Shown here: positions 1 through 8,228 of the stretch, one piece after another
Position numbering within the stretch: the first letter of the stretch is position 1
How the letters are laid out: every line of letters begins with the position of its first letter
Source of the DNA: Enterococcus dispar ATCC 51266
GTDB taxonomy: Bacteria > Bacillota > Bacilli > Lactobacillales > Enterococcaceae
Direction: 5' to 3'
Length of the DNA: 64,000 nucleotides
NCBI RefSeq assembly: GCF_000406945.1
Contig: NZ_KE136354.1
Coordinates: 1,201,207 to 1,265,206 of the forward strand
Program-made: the position numbers and the translations under genes
Notes under the pieces: generated by a model
Databases searched by the model: none
Seen by the model: only the letters and a program-made list of their open reading frames with translations
Told to the model about the DNA's origin: nothing

Positions 1-1431
1 CTGTTTTACTGCATCATTTCGTATCTCCGCTCTATAACTCGTACTGTCACTTGATAGAACTGGTTCATTAAATGCCTTCGCATCTAACCAACCAACCTTT
101 CCATCAATCATTTCAATTTTATAATAAGTACCACCACTACTAGTCAATACCTTGCTAGTTACATTAAATTTCTCTCCTCCATATTTACCCGCATTCTCTA
201 AGGACTCATTTGTTGAGGATGTGCGGTAAGGCTCAGTCCAAATAGAAAATTGTCTAGCTAGAGTAGAATTTTTAACTACAAGTGTATAGTTTACTGGACT
301 GGTATTAACAACTTTATCCAAATTCAAATTAAAGGCATCTTTATCAATCCACACTATTTTCTGATCAAAAATAACTTTCCAGTAAGTAGAACGATTAGTC
401 ACTGCAACTTCTAGGACATTCCCCGTTCGACCAGCAAATTGTCCTGCATTTCCATAGTTTATTATTCCTTCTCGTGTATTGTAGATATCCGACCATACTC
501 CGTGTTTAGAAGATAAGCTTTTATCTTTAACTTGAATAGAAAAATCAGTTTCATACGATTTATTAATAGAATCATATGTTTTACCTGTAAAGCGACCTCT
601 ATAATCAATGTTAATATCAAAAGTTCCGATTCCTGTACTAACATTTGGATATTTAAAATTTGAAGCCCATTGCCATGCTGTATAAGCAGAATTCAACAAA
701 TTATTTTTACTTGGATTTACAGGATATTGTGCTATCCACAAATTATTATTTCCAATTTTTTGAGAATCGAGTTTCGGATTTGGTCCCCAAACCCAACTTG
801 CTGATGTATAATGAATAACATTTTTATATCCTCTTGAATTTAATTGTTTCGCAAAAGTTTGCGAATTATTAGTTATTGTTGTTCCCTCGACAGTATAATC
901 TTCAATATCATTAACCATGACTGTATTTTTCGAAAGATTTAAAGAGTCAGCAGTACTTGCAAAAAAGTTTGCTTCTGAAATCGCTTCTTGACTGTTTTTA
1001 AACTTACTATAATGATAGACAGAAACCGTTAGTCCAGCAGCTTTAGCATTACTTATTTGAGAAGCCATATACGTTTTGTTCTGATAGTAAGTACCCTCAG
1101 TCAATTTTACTACGACTCCACGCAAGCCATAATTTTTCATCTGTTGATAATGATTTACGGAAATATATTCATTCCACGATGAAATATCAATAAAATCCTT
1201 GTTGGGCAAAGAATTATCTGTTGCCCAAAAATATGTATCTTTCATAGTAGTAAATAGTTTAGGTGATATTAGTGACTGTTGATTCATCTCTTTATTTGAT
1301 TTGTCTAAACGCTGTTGTATTGGATCACTTGCAATATCTAACCCAAAATCATCAGCATACACATTATTTCCTACAATGCAACAAGCTAGTACGCAACAAA
1401 ACAGTAATAAATTATAAATAATTTTTTTCAT
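1..1431 (-). CDS. GH25 lysozyme (muramidase) with SH3/GW-like cell-wall repeats, C-terminus outside window
   Basis: This is an open frame of 477 codons that runs off the left edge without a stop. Residues 1-26 are a signal peptide (hydrophobic core, cleavage after VYA). Residues about 78-285 match a GH25 catalytic domain: DISSW at 82-86, the acidic pair of NDIED at 175-177, WIAQYP, AWQWAS and DINID near 272-276. From about 295 onward there are tandem repeats ending in WIDKDAF and WLDAKAF, typical of GW/SH3_8 wall-binding modules, with at least a third starting at the edge. It should cleave the MurNAc-GlcNAc bond of peptidoglycan after secretion, as an autolysin or bacteriocin-like lysozyme. 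The start has a GGAGAAG site just upstream. The family call is firm. The total repeat number is unknown. Confidence 0.9.
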   Translation of the reverse strand, partial: MKKIIYNLLLFCCVLACCIVGNNVYADDFGLDIASDPIQQRLDKSNKEMNQQSLISPKLFTTMKDTYFWATDNSLPNKDFIDISSWNEYISVNHYQQMKNYGLRGVVVKLTEGTYYQNKTYMASQISNAKAAGLTVSVYHYSKFKNSQEAISEANFFASTADSLNLSKNTVMVNDIEDYTVEGTTITNNSQTFAKQLNSRGYKNVIHYTSASWVWGPNPKLDSQKIGNNNLWIAQYPVNPSKNNLLNSAYTAWQWASNFKYPNVSTGIGTFDINIDYRGRFTGKTYDSINKSYETDFSIQVKDKSLSSKHGVWSDIYNTREGIINYGNAGQFAGRTGNVLEVAVTNRSTYWKVIFDQKIVWIDKDAFNLNLDKVVNTSPVNYTLVVKNSTLARQFSIWTEPYRTSSTNESLENAGKYGGEKFNVTSKVLTSSGGTYYKIEMIDGKVGWLDAKAFNEPVLSSDSTSYRAEIRNDAVKQ

Positions 1432-1494
1432 TCTTCTTCTCCATATTCTGTAATCGATACTTCATTTTATCATAAACTGGTTCTCGAAAATAAA

Positions 1495-1974
1495 CTACTT
1501 TTCCAAAATGTAATCATTCATAATAAATCCGTTTCCAATTTCATCGTCTTGTGTGTTAACAATTTTAAAGCCACGATGTTGGTAAACTGCAATAGAATGC
1601 ATGTTATCTCGATTCACTCGCAATTGTTGCTTCAAACCTAACTCTTCACTTAAAATATCATACCAATCAAAAATTTCTCGCATTAAACCTTGACCACGAA
1701 ATTCTTTTTTGATGTAAAGTTTACTAATATAAATGACATCTTTTCTTATTTCATAAGCTGTGTAACCAATAATTTCATCAACTAATACTAATGCAAAATA
1801 ATGGACACCATTTTTTATTTCAATTGCAATGTTTTCTTTGGATTGATAATTGTGTAACATAAAATTCACTTGTTCCGCTCCAATAATTGGCGTAAACCAT
1901 TCTTGCCAAATTTCGACAATGACTGGATATAATGCTGTAATTTCTTGTTTTGTTTCAACCTTTTTCTTTTTCAA
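1495..1974 (-). CDS. GNAT family N-acetyltransferase
   Basis: The 159-residue protein has the GNAT pattern: a beta strand with VDEIIGYTAYEI, then IYISKLYIKKEFRGQGLMREIFDW, where the RGQG loop binds acetyl-CoA pyrophosphate, then a C-terminal HSIAVYQHRGFKIV segment. The substrate cannot be told. The start is TTG, chosen because a GGGGGAG Shine-Dalgarno site lies 5 bases upstream. That site is only 7 bases from the terminal hairpin of the IS200 element, so the native upstream region has been displaced and any transcript may now enter from the element. A stand-alone cytoplasmic enzyme is likely. Confidence 0.85.
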   Translation of the reverse strand: MKKKKVETKQEITALYPVIVEIWQEWFTPIIGAEQVNFMLHNYQSKENIAIEIKNGVHYFALVLVDEIIGYTAYEIRKDVIYISKLYIKKEFRGQGLMREIFDWYDILSEELGLKQQLRVNRDNMHSIAVYQHRGFKIVNTQDDEIGNGFIMNDYILEK

Positions 1975-1984
1975 ATTATCTCCC

Positions 1985-2735
1985 CCAAATCATAACCACC
2001 CTTCAAAAGGGTGGTTTGCACTAGGGCTATAAGCCCTTTACACCGGCCAGCGCCTAAAGACGCTGGCTTTCTCATTTCATGTTCAAGCCATATTGCCTTT
2101 GCCACTTTTGCTCACCTTTAAAAAGGTGATTGTATTACTCTCTAACCCTTAAAAGGGTCTTCATATTCTCGAACACTCAATTTATCTAGTGCTATATCAC
2201 GTTTCTCTTGTTCTTGAATGTATTTTCTTATGGTCGCTTCATTCAGTCCCACTGTACTTACATAATAGCCTTCTGCCCAAAAATGTCGATTTCCAAACTT
2301 ATATTTTAAATTTGCATGTTTGTCAAAAATCATTAACGCGCTTTTTCCTTTGAGATAGCCCATAAAACTGGACACACTCATTTTTGGTGGAATACTCAAT
2401 AACAGATGAACGTGATCTGGCATCATATGCCCTTCTAATATTTCCCCCCTTATATTTACATAACTGTTTAATAATCTCTTGAATGCTTGCTCGATATTGA
2501 TTATAGATGATTTTTCTTCTATACTTTGGTGTGAATACAATGTGGTATTTACATAGCCACTTTGTATGGGCTAAACTATTTGCTTTATTAGCCATTTCTT
2601 ATCCCTTCCTTTCGTTATCAATATGACCTGAACAATCATATTTTAACGATATGAAGGGCTTTTTGGTAGAACCATTGATTCCCCACCTGCATAGCAGGTG
2701 GTTTTATGTTTCACTCGCTTTGCGAGTTCAACTAG
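1985..2735 (-). mobile_element. IS200-type (IS200/IS605 superfamily) insertion sequence, ends approximate
   Basis: The element contains one Y1-transposase gene and no tnpB, as in IS200. On the transposase strand the left end has an imperfect hairpin with 8-bp arms at 2683-2701 (CCACCTGC/GCAGGTGG) and a second at 2713-2727. The right end has hairpins at 2046-2067 and at 1994-2016 (AACCACCC/GGGTGGTT) plus a small palindrome GGGCTATAAGCCC at 2025-2037. Subterminal hairpins instead of inverted repeats, and absence of target duplication, are the family's signature. The exact cleavage sites are inferred only to within about 10 bases. It sits between sodA and the GNAT gene. Confidence 0.75.
2142..2595 (-). 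pseudogene. tnpA: IS200-family transposase TnpA, split by a frameshift
   Basis: Two overlapping frames together make one TnpA. The first (start at 2595) gives MANKANSLAHTKW...CKYHIVFTPKYRRKIIYNQY up to LCKYKG. The second supplies ILEGHMMPDHVHLLLS with the HUH metal-binding pair (HVH), then WAEGYYVSTVGLNEATIRKY with the catalytic tyrosine, ending EDPFKG. The frames change at a run of six C (six G on the coding strand) at 2444-2449, where normal family members carry two more bases or one fewer in frame. The intact motifs on either side suggest a recent slip. The element is probably immobile unless complemented or unless ribosomes shift on the G run. A sequencing error in the homopolymer is possible. 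Confidence 0.8.
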
Positions 2736-2751
2736 GTCTAAAGACAATAAT

Positions 2752-2789
2752 AAAAAAACTGTGATGAAAGTTTCCCTTCACCACAGTTT
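2752..2789 (-). terminator. Rho-independent terminator of sodA
   Basis: Read on the minus strand, AAACTGTGGTGAA pairs with TTTCATCACAGTTT, followed by a T tract. It begins 8 bases after the sodA stop. Confidence 0.85.
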
Positions 2790-2796
2790 AGACTAA

Positions 2797-3405
2797 TTAC
2801 TTCACATTTTCAAAGTGTTCGTTTGCTTTATCCCAATTAACAACTTCCCAGAAAGCTGCAATATAATCAGGACGCACATTTTTATATTTTAGATAATAAG
2901 CATGTTCCCAAACATCTAAACCGATAATGGGAGTTTTGCCTTCCATTAATGGTGAATCTTGGTTCGCAGTTGACATGATAGATAATTTACCGTTATTTAC
3001 CACTAACCATGCCCAACCAGAACCGAAACGTCCTGTCGCAGCAGTTTTAAATTCACTTTTGAAATCTTCAAAAGAACCAAATGTTTCGTCAATAGCATCC
3101 TTTAAAGCTCCAGTTGGCGTTCCACCAGCATTTGGTGCCATAATTTCCCAAAAGAATGTATGGTTTGCATGTCCACCACCATTATTTTGAACAGCAGTAC
3201 GAATATCAGCAGGAATTTCATCCATATAGGCAATTAATTCTTCCACACTTTTTTCTGCTAGTTCAGGATATTTTTCCAAAGCAGCGTTTAAATTTGTTAC
3301 ATATGTGTTGTGATGTTTATCGTGGTGTAAGTGCATTGTCTCCACGTCGATATAAGGTTCCAATGCGTCAAATGCATAAGGTAATTCTGGTAAAGTATAA
3401 GCCAT
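2797..3405 (-). CDS. sodA: Superoxide dismutase [Mn]
   Basis: The 202-residue protein is a full-length Mn/Fe superoxide dismutase that converts superoxide to oxygen and hydrogen peroxide in the cytoplasm. The metal ligands are visible as His27 (LHHDKHH), His82 ([11 protein letters not shown]), Asp164 and His168 (DVWEHAYY). Gly77 together with Gln149 in NQDSPL is the arrangement of the Mn-dependent type. The sequence is close to enterococcal SodA. The ATG has an AGGAGGAG site 7 bases upstream. The gene is monocistronic: its own terminator follows and a 99-base gap separates it from the upstream gtrA-like gene. A 13-base perfect palindrome lies between its promoter region and the Shine-Dalgarno site. 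Confidence 0.97.
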   Translation of the reverse strand: MAYTLPELPYAFDALEPYIDVETMHLHHDKHHNTYVTNLNAALEKYPELAEKSVEELIAYMDEIPADIRTAVQNNGGGHANHTFFWEIMAPNAGGTPTGALKDAIDETFGSFEDFKSEFKTAATGRFGSGWAWLVVNNGKLSIMSTANQDSPLMEGKTPIIGLDVWEHAYYLKYKNVRPDYIAAFWEVVNWDKANEHFENVK

Positions 3406-3428
3406 TTTTGAACTCCTCCTAAATGTTA

Positions 3429-3441
3429 TTTACAATGTAAA
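3429..3441. promoter_or_regulatory. Palindrome upstream of sodA, possible operator
   Basis: TTTACA-A-TGTAAA is a perfect 13-base palindrome lying 24-36 bases upstream of the sodA start. Its position suits a repressor site. No regulator can be named from the sequence, and AT-rich palindromes of this size can occur by chance. Confidence 0.35.
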
Positions 3442-3504
3442 CACTATCAGAGAAAAGTTAATTATTCAAAAAATATGCCTCGTTTTACTGAATTTGAGCA
3501 ACAT

Positions 3505-3945
3505 TTACATTATCTTATCTTTTGGCTTAAAAATAAATAATTTACTAAAAAGATAGTTTGCAATGACAACCAATACTTGGGTAAATAACTTCGCCAGTAA
3601 ATCACCAGTTTGTAATATATCAATAAAAATCACCATAGAAATCATATCTAATCCAAAAGATAGTAATCGATAAAATACAAATTTACTAAATTCTATAATT
3701 AATTCTTTTATATCCTTCGTTTTCGAATGAAATACCCATATCTTATTAGTGATAAAAGCAAATACTATTGCCACCGCATTAGCAACAATATTTGCGATAA
3801 CATAGTTTGTTTTTATTCCTTCTCTAAAAATAAAATAGATTATTATATTTACAAGCGTGGTTAAACCGCCAAAAAATAAATAAATAAAAACTTCCCATAA
3901 ATGTCTTTTTTCTAATTCGTTTCTAAATTTCAAATAGTAATTCAC
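3505..3945 (-). CDS. GtrA family polytopic membrane protein (lipid-linked sugar flippase)
   Basis: The protein has 146 residues and four hydrophobic segments at about 18-37, 45-70, 88-108 and 116-138. The FITNKIWVF and NYLFSKLFIF ends of the two halves are the typical GtrA/DPMS flippase pattern. Known relatives move undecaprenyl-phosphate-linked hexose across the membrane and work with a GtrB synthase. A GtrB-like gene lies 2.3 kb away and a GT-C transferase 9 kb away, so a joint role in extracellular glycosylation is likely. Start is GTG with GGGAG 7 bases upstream. No operon partner is directly adjacent. Confidence 0.85.
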   Translation of the reverse strand: MNYYLKFRNELEKRHLWEVFIYLFFGGLTTLVNIIIYFIFREGIKTNYVIANIVANAVAIVFAFITNKIWVFHSKTKDIKELIIEFSKFVFYRLLSFGLDMISMVIFIDILQTGDLLAKLFTQVLVVIANYLFSKLFIFKPKDKIM

Positions 3946-4101
3946 AAAATTACTCCCTTACTTGTTCATTTCGTTTTTTATCATACACAAAAATCACCTT
4001 CTATTCTAGCAATTTCGAATATATTTAATCAATTCTCCTTGTAAAAGCCCTAGACCTTCGATAGAATGGATTGAATACTTATAAAAGGAGTCCTGCTCTG
4101 A

Positions 4102-4911
4102 ATGTTATCATTAATTAAAAGTTCTTTTTTTCAGTTTCAACAATTACTGGAAGCAAAAAAATTACCATTTGGTAAGGTAATTGGTTATATTTTTATTCTG
4201 GGTGGTATTCTTACTCTACCTCTTGCCTATAAAGTAAGTAGCGTATTCCACGATATTCAACAAGATGGCCAAAAAATTGCCGCTAAATTACCTGATTTTA
4301 CTATTGAAAACAACCAACTTAACCCGGTAAATTCCAATGAAAAAGGATTCATCTATCAAACAGATTCGATTATTTTTACTTTTGATCCTGAAGGAAAACG
4401 GACCGAAAAAGATATTACAACCGATATGGTAGGAAATTTTTTAAGCATCGGTCTTTTAAAAGACCGTTTAGTTGTTGCGATGCCAAGTACTGGAGCAAGT
4501 ACGGCACTTTTAGGAGATAATCAATTAGTTATTCCATATTCTGAAGCTGCGCTAAAATCTTTAGATGGCGAACATATCCGCGAATACTTAGAAAAAACCA
4601 AGATTCCTTGGTGGATGTATCTTGTTGCCTTTTTAGTTTCTCTTTATCCAAGCGTAATCAATTTATTGGTGACTTTACTATTTGCTACTCTGGGAGCTAC
4701 ACTACAAACAAAGATGCGACGTACTCAATTAAGTAGTTTTGAAAATTTTAAAATTGTTGTTTTTGCCGCAACTTTACCCGTTATTTTAACGGCAGTGATT
4801 CACTTTATTACCATGAATTTTGATAGTACAATGTTTATTTTGATCGCAACCTTGTTTATTTACAATCAGGTAACAAAGGGAATGACACGTAAAGAAAAAA
4901 AATCAGACTAG
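4102..4911 (+). CDS. DUF1189 family membrane protein
   Basis: The 269-residue protein has one membrane segment near residues 25-45, an extracytoplasmic domain at about 50-165 and three or four membrane segments at about 167-260, ending with a basic tail. This is the layout of the DUF1189 family found in Firmicutes. No catalytic motif is visible and the function is unknown. Relatives are often membrane proteins near envelope genes. The ATG has AAGGAG 10 bases upstream. The gene is on its own on the plus strand with a terminator directly after it. Confidence 0.75.
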   Translation: MLSLIKSSFFQFQQLLEAKKLPFGKVIGYIFILGGILTLPLAYKVSSVFHDIQQDGQKIAAKLPDFTIENNQLNPVNSNEKGFIYQTDSIIFTFDPEGKRTEKDITTDMVGNFLSIGLLKDRLVVAMPSTGASTALLGDNQLVIPYSEAALKSLDGEHIREYLEKTKIPWWMYLVAFLVSLYPSVINLLVTLLFATLGATLQTKMRRTQLSSFENFKIVVFAATLPVILTAVIHFITMNFDSTMFILIATLFIYNQVTKGMTRKEKKSD

Positions 4912-4917
4912 ACCTGA

Positions 4918-4947
4918 GACTCTTTTCAAAGTTTGAAAAGAGTCTTT
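4918..4947 (+). terminator. Rho-independent terminator after the DUF1189 gene
   Basis: GACTCTTTTCAAA pairs with TTTGAAAAGAGTC and is followed by TTTTTA. It starts 7 bases after the stop codon. Confidence 0.85.
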
Positions 4948-5000
4948 TTAATATACCTTTGATACAATAGTAACAGCTAATCAATAAAGGAGAGATTGTC

Positions 5001-5945
5001 ATGACAAAATTTATCTTATCCACCCGTCCTTTTAAAACGGAACATCTTGATAAAATTAAAGAGATAGCTCCTCAGTATCAGCTCATTACTAAGGTTAGAT
5101 CAGCAGAAGATTGGCAAAACGTTAAAATCACAATTGGTTGGCAAAACGAATGGACGCAACTATTATCAAAGCAGACCAGTCTGAGATGGGTACAAAGTAT
5201 TTCCGCCGGTGTGGATTATCTCCCGCTGCAAGAATTTAAAACACACAAAATTTTATTAACTAACGCAAAAGGCATCCACAAAGAAGCTATCAGTGAACAT
5301 GTGCTAACGACTATTTTGATGCGGCTGCGTGGCTTTAATGAAGCTATAATCGGTCAACGCCATAAAAAATGGACGCACAATATTTTTTATGGCAAGTTAG
5401 AAGAACAAAAAATTCTGATTGTGGGCACTGGTCAAATTGGGCAAGAACTTGCTAAGACTTTGAAACTACTGGGCAATCAACCAGTAGGTGTTAATACAAC
5501 TGGCCATAAAGTAGAAAATTTTGAAAAAACCGTTGCTATTTCAAAATTAAAAACAATCGTTGATCAGTTTGATTTTGTAATAAATATTCTACCTTTAACG
5601 GATGAAACTTACCATTTATATGATGCTGATTTTTTTAATGCGATGAATCAAACTGCAACTTTTATTAATGTAGGGCGAGGAGCTAGTGTTGATACAACAG
5701 CCTTAACTTCAGCTTTACAAAGAAGGTTAATCGCTTATGCAGCATTAGATGTTTTTGAAGAAGAACCACTTCCTCTAAGTAGCCCTTTGTGGGATTTAGA
5801 TAATATTTTAATTACGCCTCATATTGCTGGAATGGTACCACATTTTCAAGATAAATTTATGACAATTTTTTTACAAAATCTAGCATCCTTTGTTACTAAT
5901 CAAACTGTTACAAAAAATCATGTAGACTTGACAAAAGGTTATTAA
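5001..5945 (+). CDS. D-isomer-specific 2-hydroxyacid dehydrogenase (phosphoglycerate dehydrogenase-like)
   Basis: The 314-residue protein has the split fold of this family. A substrate domain covers roughly 1-95 and the C-terminal end. The NAD(P)-binding Rossmann domain (about 100-285) has GTGQIG at its nucleotide loop, FINVGRGASVDT with the conserved Arg, DVFEEEPLP with the Glu, and TPHIAG with the catalytic His. It should reduce a 2-keto acid to a D-2-hydroxyacid or run the reverse reaction. The substrate is not evident and it is too short for full SerA (no ACT domain). The ATG has AAGGAGAG 7 bases upstream, and a TACAAT box at 4963-4968 may serve as its -10. Confidence 0.85.
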   Translation: MTKFILSTRPFKTEHLDKIKEIAPQYQLITKVRSAEDWQNVKITIGWQNEWTQLLSKQTSLRWVQSISAGVDYLPLQEFKTHKILLTNAKGIHKEAISEHVLTTILMRLRGFNEAIIGQRHKKWTHNIFYGKLEEQKILIVGTGQIGQELAKTLKLLGNQPVGVNTTGHKVENFEKTVAISKLKTIVDQFDFVINILPLTDETYHLYDADFFNAMNQTATFINVGRGASVDTTALTSALQRRLIAYAALDVFEEEPLPLSSPLWDLDNILITPHIAGMVPHFQDKFMTIFLQNLASFVTNQTVTKNHVDLTKGY

Positions 5946-6150
5946 ATTCGGGAATATTTTGTCCTAGAAAAGCTAAACAGAATCACTCAACTCTTAAGCA
6001 ACAAGACGAAATCTTGATAATTACATTTGAATTTTTCAATATTTTGACTTATTGCCAGAGTATGTATATTCGTACAGTTAGACATTGATATCCTGTTATA
6101 TCGGCTTTATTTCTTGGGCCAATCATCCAATCCCCTTACAAAAAATAAAA

Positions 6151-6192
6151 ATCTCCGTGGATAGTTAAGAAGTTATTCTTTAACTACCCACG
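6151..6192 (-). terminator. Rho-independent terminator of the GtrB-like gene
   Basis: On the minus strand CGTGGGTAGTTAA pairs with TTAACTATCCACG (one G-U), followed by GAGATTTTTATTTTT. The rest of the 253-base gap (5946-6198) is AT-rich and I see no gene in it. Confidence 0.85.
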
Positions 6193-6198
6193 AAGGTT

Positions 6199-7134
6199 TT
6201 AGCGATTATCCTGATCTGATTCTTTTACTAAGTAATGAGGTCTTTTTTTTGTTTCTAAAAATATTTTACCAATATATTTGCCGATAATTCCTAAGCAAAG
6301 CAACTGTAAGCCACCCACAAATAGAAAAATGGAAACCATGGAAGGCCAACCACTTGTTGGATCTCCAAATAGCAATGCCCGTACCACAATAAAAATTAAA
6401 GCAATACCAGAACCCAAACAAGAAAACGCCCCTACAAAAGAAGCAATATTTAATGGTAAATCCGAAAAATTGACAATACCATCAATCGAATATTTCAAGA
6501 GTTGCCAAAAAGACCAAGATGTTTTCCCCGCGATGCGTTCCACGTTTTCATATGCAATATATTCTGTGTTAAAACCTACCCAACTAAAAATTCCTTTTGA
6601 AAATCGGTTATATTCCGTAATTTGTAAAACTGCATCCACCATTTTTCGCGTCATCAATCGAAAATCCCGTACACCAGGTACAAGTTCAGTATCACCAATT
6701 TTATTCATCAAACGATAAAACAGGCGGGCAAAGAGACTTCTGATTTTTGGTTCCCCATCGCGATTTTTTCTTCTGGTAGCAACACAATCCAAATTATGGT
6801 CAATTAACAAATCATACATTTTAACTAACAACTGCGGTGGATCTTGCAGATCAGCATCCATCAAAGTGACATAATCTCCTTTGGCGTTTTGTAGACCGGC
6901 ATAAATCGCCGCCTCTTTACCGAAATTACGAGAAAAGGAAAAATAATGTATTTTTTGAGGTCTCTCTTGTGACTGCTGCTTCAATAATCGCAGTGTTTGA
7001 TCAGTAGATCCATCATCAATTAAAATATATTCCACTTCTAGTGGTAAATTTCCCTCTATTTTTTTCATTTCTTTAAAAAAATAAGGTAAACTTTTTTCTT
7101 CGTTAAAACAAGGTACAATCACCGATAAAAGCAT
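6199..7134 (-). CDS. GT2 glycosyltransferase, GtrB/CsbB-like undecaprenyl-phosphate glycosyltransferase
   Basis: The 311-residue protein begins directly with a GT-A fold: SVIVPCFNEE, DDGSTD (UDP-sugar binding) and DADLQDPP with the metal-binding D-x-D. Near residues 225-252 and 262-288 are two membrane segments, the usual C-terminal anchor of GtrB/CsbB/YkcC enzymes. Such enzymes transfer a hexose or HexNAc from a nucleotide sugar to undecaprenyl phosphate on the cytoplasmic face. The product is flipped by GtrA and used outside by a GT-C transferase. Both kinds of partner are in this window. The ATG has TAGGAG 8 bases upstream. It lies 22 bases downstream of the HesB-like gene, probably in the same transcript as it and ktrA. 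Confidence 0.85.
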   Translation of the reverse strand: MLLSVIVPCFNEEKSLPYFFKEMKKIEGNLPLEVEYILIDDGSTDQTLRLLKQQSQERPQKIHYFSFSRNFGKEAAIYAGLQNAKGDYVTLMDADLQDPPQLLVKMYDLLIDHNLDCVATRRKNRDGEPKIRSLFARLFYRLMNKIGDTELVPGVRDFRLMTRKMVDAVLQITEYNRFSKGIFSWVGFNTEYIAYENVERIAGKTSWSFWQLLKYSIDGIVNFSDLPLNIASFVGAFSCLGSGIALIFIVVRALLFGDPTSGWPSMVSIFLFVGGLQLLCLGIIGKYIGKIFLETKKRPHYLVKESDQDNR

Positions 7135-7156
7135 CCACTTAGGCTCCTACTAAATT

Positions 7157-7450
7157 TTATTCTTCATGAAATAAATACTTGGGCTCATTTAATTTTTCAT
7201 CTAAATCGACTGTCAAATCATACCCTTTGAAAAACCATTCATCTGCCTCATCAGCATAAAATAAAATTCCATCTGCAGTTGTTTTTGCAATGGGATTTTC
7301 TGGTGTATCAACTGACATCCCCACCGAAAAACCTTCATGGACTTGGGTATTCCCATAAACTTTTCCATAAAAACGAACACCCATTTCAGATTCAACTGTT
7401 AATTCATTTTTAAACCATTGTGCTGCTTTTGGTGTTATTGTTATTTTCAT
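7157..7450 (-). CDS. HesB-like (YneR-type) protein without cysteines
   Basis: The 97-residue protein aligns in pattern with the HesB/IscA fold: KITITPKAAQWFKNEL at the start and a central GVRFYGKVYG strand. It has no cysteine at all, so it cannot bind iron-sulfur clusters as IscA does. It belongs to the YneR-like subgroup of unknown function. A TTG three bases upstream is in frame, but the GAGGG site spaces better for the ATG at 7450. It follows the ktrA-like gene by 12 bases and precedes the GtrB-like gene by 22, suggesting a shared transcript without a clear functional link. Confidence 0.75.
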   Translation of the reverse strand: MKITITPKAAQWFKNELTVESEMGVRFYGKVYGNTQVHEGFSVGMSVDTPENPIAKTTADGILFYADEADEWFFKGYDLTVDLDEKLNEPKYLFHEE

Positions 7451-7462
7451 CAATATCCCTCA

Positions 7463-8128
7463 CTAATCATTCATTTTTTCGTCTAAAATATCGACATCAT
7501 CGGTTTCCCCAATTACTAATAAATTATCATTTTTTAAAACAATTTCATCAGCAGTAGGTGAAACAATTACTTTGCCATTAACCCGTCGAATTCCTACTAC
7601 CGTTAAACCAAAATTTTGGCGAAAATTCAAATCGGCTAACGTTTTATCATAAAATTTTGGATTGGTTACGCGAATTTCTGCTAAAGAATAATCATCAGAT
7701 AATTCAACATAATCTAAAATATTTTTAGAAACTAAATTATGCGCGATCCGCACACCCATATCCCGTTCTGGGTGCACCACGCGATCCGCTCCAATTTTTT
7801 CTAATACACGCGCGTGATATTCATTTTGTGCTTTAGCTAAAACATTTGGCACACCCATTTCTTTGACCATTAATGTTACCAGAATGCTCGCTTGAATATC
7901 TTCTCCAATTGCTACAATGACATGATCAAAATTTCGAATCCCTAATGATCGTAAAGTCATTTCATCTTGTGCATTTCCCACAACTGCATGGGTTGCAATA
8001 TTCATATATTCATTTACCCGGTCTTCACTGCTGTCAATGGCTAGTACTTCTTGACCGGATTCAATTAAAGTACGACAAATACTACCACCAAAACGTCCCA
8101 AGCCAATAATGGCATAATTTTGTTTCAT
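7463..8128 (-). CDS. KtrA/KtrC-type potassium uptake regulatory subunit (RCK domains)
   Basis: The 221-residue protein has an N-terminal RCK_N Rossmann domain (GLGRFGGSICRTL, with the acidic AIDSSEDRV after strand 2) at about 1-125 and an RCK_C (TrkA_C) domain at about 135-218. It is the cytosolic gating ring that binds NAD(H)/ATP or c-di-AMP and controls a KtrB/D membrane channel. No channel gene is nearby, as is common for ktrC-type genes. The ATG has GAGGAG 8 bases upstream. It is the first gene of a probable three-gene unit with the HesB-like and GtrB-like genes. KtrA and KtrC cannot be separated by eye. Confidence 0.88.
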   Translation of the reverse strand: MKQNYAIIGLGRFGGSICRTLIESGQEVLAIDSSEDRVNEYMNIATHAVVGNAQDEMTLRSLGIRNFDHVIVAIGEDIQASILVTLMVKEMGVPNVLAKAQNEYHARVLEKIGADRVVHPERDMGVRIAHNLVSKNILDYVELSDDYSLAEIRVTNPKFYDKTLADLNFRQNFGLTVVGIRRVNGKVIVSPTADEIVLKNDNLLVIGETDDVDILDEKMND

Positions 8129-8195
8129 TTTATTCTCCTCATCTCACATATTAAAAAAATCAGTGGCTTCAACTTATGAAGCTAGTATAACAAAG

Positions 8196-8222
8196 ACCCC
8201 TTCGTTGTGCTATCGAAGAGGT
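8196..8222. terminator. Terminator hairpin between liaR and ktrA
   Basis: ACCCCTTCG pairs with CGAAGAGGT (one mismatch). A seven-T run follows on the plus strand, while the minus strand has only CTTTGTTAT. It lies 6 bases after the liaR stop and most likely ends the liaFSR transcript despite the weaker T tract on that side. Confidence 0.6.
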
Positions 8223-8228
8223 TTTTTT

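Noticed and set aside
462-644. Open frame of 60 codons on the opposite side of the GH25 gene
   Set aside because: It overlaps the well-supported lysozyme frame, has no recognisable motif, and codon usage fits a shadow.
5946-6150. Possible transposase relic in the gap after the dehydrogenase gene
   Set aside because: Short conceptual peptides on the minus strand did not match any transposase motif I could defend.
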